A stretch of 17,559 nucleotides of DNA from Candidatus Altarchaeales archaeon (GTDB taxonomy: Archaea > Altiarchaeota > Altiarchaeia > IMC4 > SCGC-AAA252-I15). The stretch covers positions 1 to 17,559 of the forward strand of contig VGJA01000006.1 in the NCBI GenBank assembly GCA_016867655.1. Reading direction: 5' to 3'. Positions 13,990-17,559 of this stretch are shown here, piece by piece (position 1 is the first letter of the stretch; every line of letters begins with the position of its first letter). Below the pieces are notes generated by a model. The model was not told where the DNA came from. It worked only from the letters and a program-made list of their open reading frames with translations, and ran no database searches. A program made the position numbers and the translations under genes.

Positions 13990-14157
13990 TTATTGTTTTT
14001 GATGATGCTTCACTTTTATTTTTTCCAGCTTCCTTTCAGGAGGTATTTCAGCGCCGAAATACTCAAGAACAATTTGTCTAACATGATTTTTGCTTCTGAC
14101 TGATTTAACCAGATAGTAGTAAGTTCTACCCTTAATCTGCTTCTTTCTGATGAACAT
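13990..14157 (-). CDS. 55-residue protein resembling a transposase N-terminal segment
   Basis: It begins MFIRKKQIKGRTYYYLVKSV, continues with RSKNHVRQIVLEYFG, and ends in a basic tail (KVKHHQKQ). This pattern, a basic start then YYYLV and VRQ..L.YFG, resembles the beginning of IS1634/IS4-like transposases, which go on for several hundred residues. Here a stop follows at once and the next gene upstream on this strand is unrelated, so it is either a stand-alone small protein or a transposase relic. The frame is clean, the ATG at 14157 is followed upstream by AT-rich promoter-like sequence (14164-14190), and no inverted repeats bracket it. The protein is too short for most gene finders to treat with confidence. 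Confidence 0.6.
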   Translation of the reverse strand: MFIRKKQIKGRTYYYLVKSVRSKNHVRQIVLEYFGAEIPPERKLEKIKVKHHQKQ

Positions 14158-14193
14158 CTTAATGATATATATTTCTATTTATTAATATAAAAG

Positions 14194-14315
14194 GTTAGGC
14201 ACTACGTTCAGTTCTCAGTTTCCTAAGGTTTTCGGTTTTGATTCCTAAGTTTCTAGCTTCTGGTTTCTGAGAACTGAAGACTGAGAACCGAAGACTGAAT
14301 AAAGTTAGGCACTAC
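14194..14315. repeat. Repeat element bracketed by GTTAGGCACTAC
   Basis: Two identical 12-base copies at 14194-14205 and 14304-14315 enclose 98 bases. They are the reverse complement of the motif repeated at 3484-3726. The inner part has inverted arms CAGTTCTCAG (14209-14218) and CTGAGAACTG, followed by the tandem-like GAAGACTGAGAACCGAAGACTGAA region. The related words AAAACCGAAG and ACTGAAGACT occur in the 3650-3670 segment. It is non-coding and sits 38 bases before the AAA+ gene start. Confidence 0.75.
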
Positions 14316-14352
14316 AAACCAATTTTAATCATATAAACTAAAAAGAGATAGT

Positions 14353-15780
14353 ATGCGTCCAATAAAAACAACAAAAGACATAAAAATCCCTGAAGACCCA
14401 TTGGAGAGGATTGTTGGACAAGAAACAATAATAGAGAAAGTAAAAACCGCGATAAAACAGAGAAGACACCTCCTTCTAGTAGGCCCCCCAGGAATTGGAA
14501 AATCGATGATAGCCCAGGCAATCGCATACCACCTACCTAAACCAGAGTATGAGATAAGCCTGATAAACAACCCTGAAACCCCGCAACACCCCCTAGTAGT
14601 CGTAAAAAACAAGGAACAAGTGCTCAAAGAGAAAAAGCAAAGAGAAATAAATGAAGTGATAAACCCTGAGGAAGCCCCAGTAGTAGTTGCTGAAAAACTT
14701 GGCTTCAGGTGCGCTAGGTGTGGAAAAATAGGTGCGCCAGAGGAGCCGTGCAACCACTGTGGCTCAGAGAAAAACAACAAAACCAGAACAACCCCCTTTG
14801 AGGACATGATGACTGAAGTCCTGGAGATAGGAAAGGAGGGTGTGGAAGACCAAGTGCGGATAAAAATAAGATCTGAGAAAAAAGAGGGGATAATGGTATA
14901 CCAAAGGTTCGGCAATAAAATACGCGTAACAGATGAGAAAGAGCTGGAAAAACAAGCAAAAAAGAAGAAACAAGAAAATGTGATAGTGTCATTAAATCGT
15001 AAGGTTTTTGTTCATGCTACTGGTGCTAGTGAGACTGAGCTTTTGGGTGATGTGAGGCATGATCCTTATGGAAGCCATCCTGAGATTGGTACGCCTGCTT
15101 ATTTGAGGGTTGTGCCAGGGGCGATTCATGAGGCTCATGAAGGAGTTTTGTTCATAGACGAACTGCCCCATTTGGGCAACCTACAGAATTTTATTCTAAC
15201 CGCAATGCAGGAGAAAAAATTCCACATAGTAGGAAGAAACCCCCAAAGCGCCGGAGCAGCAGTAAAAGTCGAAGACGTACCCTGCGACTTTTTGTTCGTA
15301 GGAGCATGCAACATAAAAGACGTTCAAGACATCCTCTCACCATTGAGGTCGAGAATTCTTGGAAACGGCTATGAGATTTTGATGAACACCCACATGCCGG
15401 ACACGCAGGAAAACCGCTTCCTATTAACCCGTTTTGTCGCGCAGGAAATCATCAAAGACGGCAAGATACCTCACACAACAATGAGTGCTGTAGAAGACTT
15501 GATTGAAGAAGCCAGGAGGCGCGCAAAGGTCATAGACGACGCAAGAAATGCTCTAACCCTAAGACTCCGCGATTTAGGCGGCGTGTTGAGGATGGCAGGC
15601 GACTTTGCTGCTTCAGAAAAATCCAAGCTTATCGAGTCAAAGCACATTAAAGAGGCGATTGAGGAGTCTAAGCCCATTGAACTGCAGCTTGAGGAGCGTT
15701 ATGGCAGCGTCTGGAAGGGCATTGAGAAGGACCAGGTTGTTAATCCTGAATACGGCAAGTTGGGCAAAAGCTACATATAA
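14353..15780 (+). CDS. LonB-like AAA+ ATPase lacking the protease domain, with zinc-ribbon-like insertion
   Basis: The first part matches archaeal LonB: IVGQE, Walker A GPPGIGKS at 44-51, HATGASETELLGDVRHDPYG, Walker B VLFIDE at 265-270, TAMQEKKF, a sensor FLFVGACN, SPLRSRI with the likely arginine finger, MPDTQENR and TLRLRDLGG in the lid. Full LonB then has a Ser/Lys S16 protease domain and, between Walker A and B, two membrane spans. Here the protein ends at residue 475 soon after the lid (SVWKGIEKDQ), with no protease. The insertion has no membrane span but four cysteines, C120-x2-C123-x9-C133-x2-C136, like a zinc ribbon. It is therefore likely a soluble, non-proteolytic remodelling ATPase. 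gins51 starts 44 bases downstream on the same strand. Bases about 14995-15153 use different codons from both flanks. Confidence 0.85.
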   Translation: MRPIKTTKDIKIPEDPLERIVGQETIIEKVKTAIKQRRHLLLVGPPGIGKSMIAQAIAYHLPKPEYEISLINNPETPQHPLVVVKNKEQVLKEKKQREINEVINPEEAPVVVAEKLGFRCARCGKIGAPEEPCNHCGSEKNNKTRTTPFEDMMTEVLEIGKEGVEDQVRIKIRSEKKEGIMVYQRFGNKIRVTDEKELEKQAKKKKQENVIVSLNRKVFVHATGASETELLGDVRHDPYGSHPEIGTPAYLRVVPGAIHEAHEGVLFIDELPHLGNLQNFILTAMQEKKFHIVGRNPQSAGAAVKVEDVPCDFLFVGACNIKDVQDILSPLRSRILGNGYEILMNTHMPDTQENRFLLTRFVAQEIIKDGKIPHTTMSAVEDLIEEARRRAKVIDDARNALTLRLRDLGGVLRMAGDFAASEKSKLIESKHIKEAIEESKPIELQLEERYGSVWKGIEKDQVVNPEYGKLGKSYI

Positions 15781-15824
15781 ACAGATAAACACAATCTCTA
15801 ACTTGGGAAGTCGGGTGGTTTAAG

Positions 15825-16358
15825 GTGATAACATACGCTGACATACAGAGGATTTTCAGAAACGAGGGCAATACTCCCACATTGGAGGAGATTCCGGGAG
15901 ACTTCTATGGGCAGGTGTCTGTTCTGCTTTCACAGGTTGAGCCAGAGCACAGGAAGCACATAAGCAAGCTTGCGGGCGAAATCTACGCCAAAAGGAGGAA
16001 CAAAATAATGCTGCACGCTTTGAGGATATGCGACGGAGACAGAATGCCGGCTAATGCAATACCTGTTGAAAAAGAGTTCTATCTGCAGGCGGTTGACCTG
16101 CTGAAAAATCATTCAAACAAAATATTGTCCGAAAAGCTGGAGGAAAAGCTTGAGGAACTGGCTAAGGTAGAGGAAAAGAAGGTTAAGGTCAGAATACTGA
16201 AGCCGATGCCTGCCATCGTCGGCTCGGACTTGAACAACTACGGCCCCTTCAAGGAGGACGACGTTTTCGAACTGCCTGAAACCAACGCCGTGCTTTTGAT
16301 AAAACAGAGGCTTGCAGAGGAGTTCGTGGAAACCGCCCCCAAAGCCCAGGAGGAATAG
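15825..16358 (+). CDS. gins51: GINS complex subunit Gins51 (Gins15)
   Basis: Subunit of the archaeal GINS complex, which joins MCM to Cdc45/RecJ-like protein in the replicative helicase. The 177 residues have the helical A domain first (MITYADIQRIFRNE through the LAGEIYAKRRNKIMLHALR helix). A linker of about 40 charged residues follows, then the small C-terminal B domain, VRILKPMPAIVGSDLNNYGPFKEDDVFELPETNAVLLIKQ-type. That A-then-B order and the VG-D--YGPF--DDV-ELP pattern are typical of Gins51. The start is a GTG at 15825. It lies 44 bases after the AAA+ gene and is followed by rpl44e, an arrangement common in archaea. Its only unusual neighbour is the AAA+ protein. Confidence 0.88.
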   Translation: MITYADIQRIFRNEGNTPTLEEIPGDFYGQVSVLLSQVEPEHRKHISKLAGEIYAKRRNKIMLHALRICDGDRMPANAIPVEKEFYLQAVDLLKNHSNKILSEKLEEKLEELAKVEEKKVKVRILKPMPAIVGSDLNNYGPFKEDDVFELPETNAVLLIKQRLAEEFVETAPKAQEE

Positions 16359-16382
16359 AAAACGGTTTTTATTCCCCCTCTT

Positions 16383-16394
16383 CTTATTAATAAG
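16383..16394. promoter_or_regulatory. Palindrome CTTATTAATAAG upstream of rpl44e
   Basis: Perfect 12-base palindrome four bases before the rpl44e ATG and about 15 bases past a TATA-like TTTTTATT (16366-16373). The position overlaps the likely transcription start, so it could be an operator or a second TATA-like element. The AT-rich content makes chance possible. Confidence 0.3.
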
Positions 16395-16397
16395 ACC

Positions 16398-16685
16398 ATG
16401 AAGTTTCCTGAGTCCATAAACACCTACTGCCCGAAGTGCAGGAAGCACACCAAGCATGCTGTTTCAGTGGGCAGGAAGGGCAAGGAAAAGACCATGAACC
16501 GCGGCCGCAGGAAGTATGAGAAAGTCAAAAGAGGCTACGGCGGCAGCCCCAGGACTCCAAAAAAGCAGGTGTACAAAGTCGGCAAAAGAACCGTCTTAAT
16601 CTTGAAGTGCGGCGAGTGCAAGAAAAAACACCAGAAGTTGTTCAGCGCGCGGACGAAGAAGACGGTTGAAGTAACATCACAGTAA
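16398..16685 (+). CDS. rpl44e: Large-subunit ribosomal protein eL42 (L44e)
   Basis: Zinc-binding protein of the archaeal/eukaryotic large ribosomal subunit near the E site. The 95 residues begin MKFPESINTYCPKCRKHTKH and contain the zinc pairs CPKC and CGEC. Between them is the basic stretch GRRKYEKVKRGYGGSPRTPKKQ, the usual L44e signature with the glycine-proline motif. Length and order are normal. It follows gins51 by 39 bases and has its own promoter-like region. rps27e follows, an arrangement conserved in many archaea. Confidence 0.97.
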   Translation: MKFPESINTYCPKCRKHTKHAVSVGRKGKEKTMNRGRRKYEKVKRGYGGSPRTPKKQVYKVGKRTVLILKCGECKKKHQKLFSARTKKTVEVTSQ

Positions 16686-16720
16686 AAAAGATAGGATAAA
16701 AAATAGATAGGGTAGTAATT

Positions 16721-16918
16721 ATGGCTAAGAAGCAACCAAAAACGGAAAGCAAGTTTATTCGAGTCAAATGCAACGACTGCGGGAACGAGCAGATTATTTT
16801 CGACCGGCCTGCCTGTAGGGTAAAGTGTCTGGCCTGCGACAAAATCTTGGCGGAGCCCACAGGCGGCAAGGCAGACATCAAGACCGAGATACTTGGCGTG
16901 GTTGACAGGGACGTGTGA
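16721..16918 (+). CDS. rps27e: Small-subunit ribosomal protein eS27 (S27e)
   Basis: Zinc-ribbon protein of the small ribosomal subunit. The 65 residues have the pairs C-N-D-C and C-L-A-C with the family spacing, and the core FIRVKCNDCGNEQIIFDRPA followed by VKCLACDKILAEPTGGKA. The length is normal. It starts 35 bases after rpl44e on the same strand. In many archaea eIF2-alpha follows; here an unrecognised gene does. Confidence 0.97.
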   Translation: MAKKQPKTESKFIRVKCNDCGNEQIIFDRPACRVKCLACDKILAEPTGGKADIKTEILGVVDRDV

Positions 16919-16953
16919 GCCTGTTTTTTACCTGCTAATGTTCAATTCTATTC

Positions 16954-17559
16954 ATGAATGTTCCCCGGTATCTAGATGTAAGTTCTCTGCCGCCTGGTTT
17001 CACATTGCTTGTCACTGGCGAAGAGGCTGACATAATAAAGTGCGCTGAGCCAATAGAATTGCCTAAGTCTGCGCAGCCTTTTGACTTCCACTTCTTAGAG
17101 TTTCCTCCAGAAGGCAGGCCTTCTGTGGTGAAGCAGTTTCACACTAATTTTAATGAAGCCAGGGTAACCACCTCAGTTGGAGGTTCTGTGTCTAAGATAA
17201 CGTATGCCAGAGATTTGTTTGGGTTTGTTTCTCCTGAGGGCATACAAAGGCTTGCCGGCATATATCGGCTTGCGAACATGCTGTCTGATCGTGTTGTGCC
17301 AGTATTCGGCTGTTCGACAGCGCCGCCCGGCAGTAGGCCATTGTTCTACGCGCGGGAGACTTTACCCGAGGGTGAGGATGGCATTCCTCAGCCACCTCGT
17401 TTGTACAAGGGTTATGTGGAGGTCCCTGAAGAGGACAGGCGTTTGATGCAGCATACTTATGGAAAAATGCTTGCAATCAGGAAGGAAATTTCAGGGTTGT
17501 TGAACGGTATTGAGGGGCGTGTTCCACGTCAAGGCGACCCTGCGTTGCTGACTCTTAGG
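16954..17559 (+). CDS. Uncharacterised protein, runs off the window end
   Basis: An open frame from the ATG at 16954 to the last base, 202 codons with no stop. I do not recognise it. It begins MNVPRYLDVSSLPPGFTLLVTG, then has a strand-rich region (PFDFHFLEFPPEG, EARVTTSVGGSVSKITYARD). A helical part (GIQRLAGIYRLANMLSDRVVPVFG) and a longer proline/charged region with PRLYKGYVEVPEEDRRLMQHTYGKM follow. There is no membrane span or clear metal site. A gene in this slot is often eIF2-alpha in archaea, but the S1-domain signature is absent, so it is not that. Codon use is richer in T-ending codons than rps27e beside it. A frame on the opposite strand (17192-17476) is weaker and probably a shadow. 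Confidence 0.7.
   Translation, partial: MNVPRYLDVSSLPPGFTLLVTGEEADIIKCAEPIELPKSAQPFDFHFLEFPPEGRPSVVKQFHTNFNEARVTTSVGGSVSKITYARDLFGFVSPEGIQRLAGIYRLANMLSDRVVPVFGCSTAPPGSRPLFYARETLPEGEDGIPQPPRLYKGYVEVPEEDRRLMQHTYGKMLAIRKEISGLLNGIEGRVPRQGDPALLTLR

Overview
The window is archaeal. It encodes an archaeal DnaG-type primase, a Gins51 GINS subunit, ribosomal proteins L44e and S27e, PurP (formate-dependent purine enzyme), a LonB-derived AAA+ ATPase, and a tRNA-Arg(UCU) with an intron at the canonical archaeal 37/38 site. Starts are preceded by TATA-like boxes about 30-40 bases upstream or by GAGGTGA-type ribosome binding sites. The densely packed genes, several lineage-specific unknowns and many small intergenic hairpins suggest an uncultivated, possibly DPANN-like archaeon. 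I cannot name the lineage from sequence alone.

Layout. Positions 1-5808 (minus strand) are a one-carbon/purine block, read right to left: glyA and folD overlap by 19 bases, then come a repeat-rich gap, purH, an unknown gene and folC (cut by the window edge). GlyA and FolD can make 10-formyl-tetrahydrofolate, PurH uses it for the last two steps to IMP, and FolC conjugates or makes the folate. Positions 5809-6397 hold the tRNA-Arg(UCU) gene with an unusually long (201-base) hairpin-packed intron, and a duplicated tRNA 3' end behind a second hairpin cluster. Positions 6398-8622 (plus) are two tandem purP paralogues; the first has lost the glycine-rich ATP loop that the second keeps. Positions 8737-10631 (plus) are a small unknown gene overlapping a DUF167 gene, then dnaG with a long leader and a terminator-like hairpin.

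Positions 10708-13935 (minus) are a compact set: two D-Ala-D-Ala-ligase-like ATP-grasp enzymes overlapping by four bases, followed by a lysine 2,3-aminomutase (KamA) with the residues known to bind lysine. No beta-lysine acetyltransferase (AblB) is present, so this is a candidate pathway for a beta-lysine-containing peptide or conjugate. It is the strongest candidate here for an undescribed system. A 55-residue orphan protein resembling a transposase N-terminus lies upstream.

Positions 14194-17559 (plus) begin with a repeat element that shares a 12-base motif with the folD-purH gap. Next is a LonB-like AAA+ protein that lacks the protease domain and carries a zinc-ribbon-like insertion, then gins51, rpl44e, rps27e and an unknown gene that runs off the end. 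One stretch of the AAA+ gene has clearly different codon use, suggesting a recombined patch.

Limits: all family calls are by eye from motifs. No database search, RNA fold or covariance model was run.
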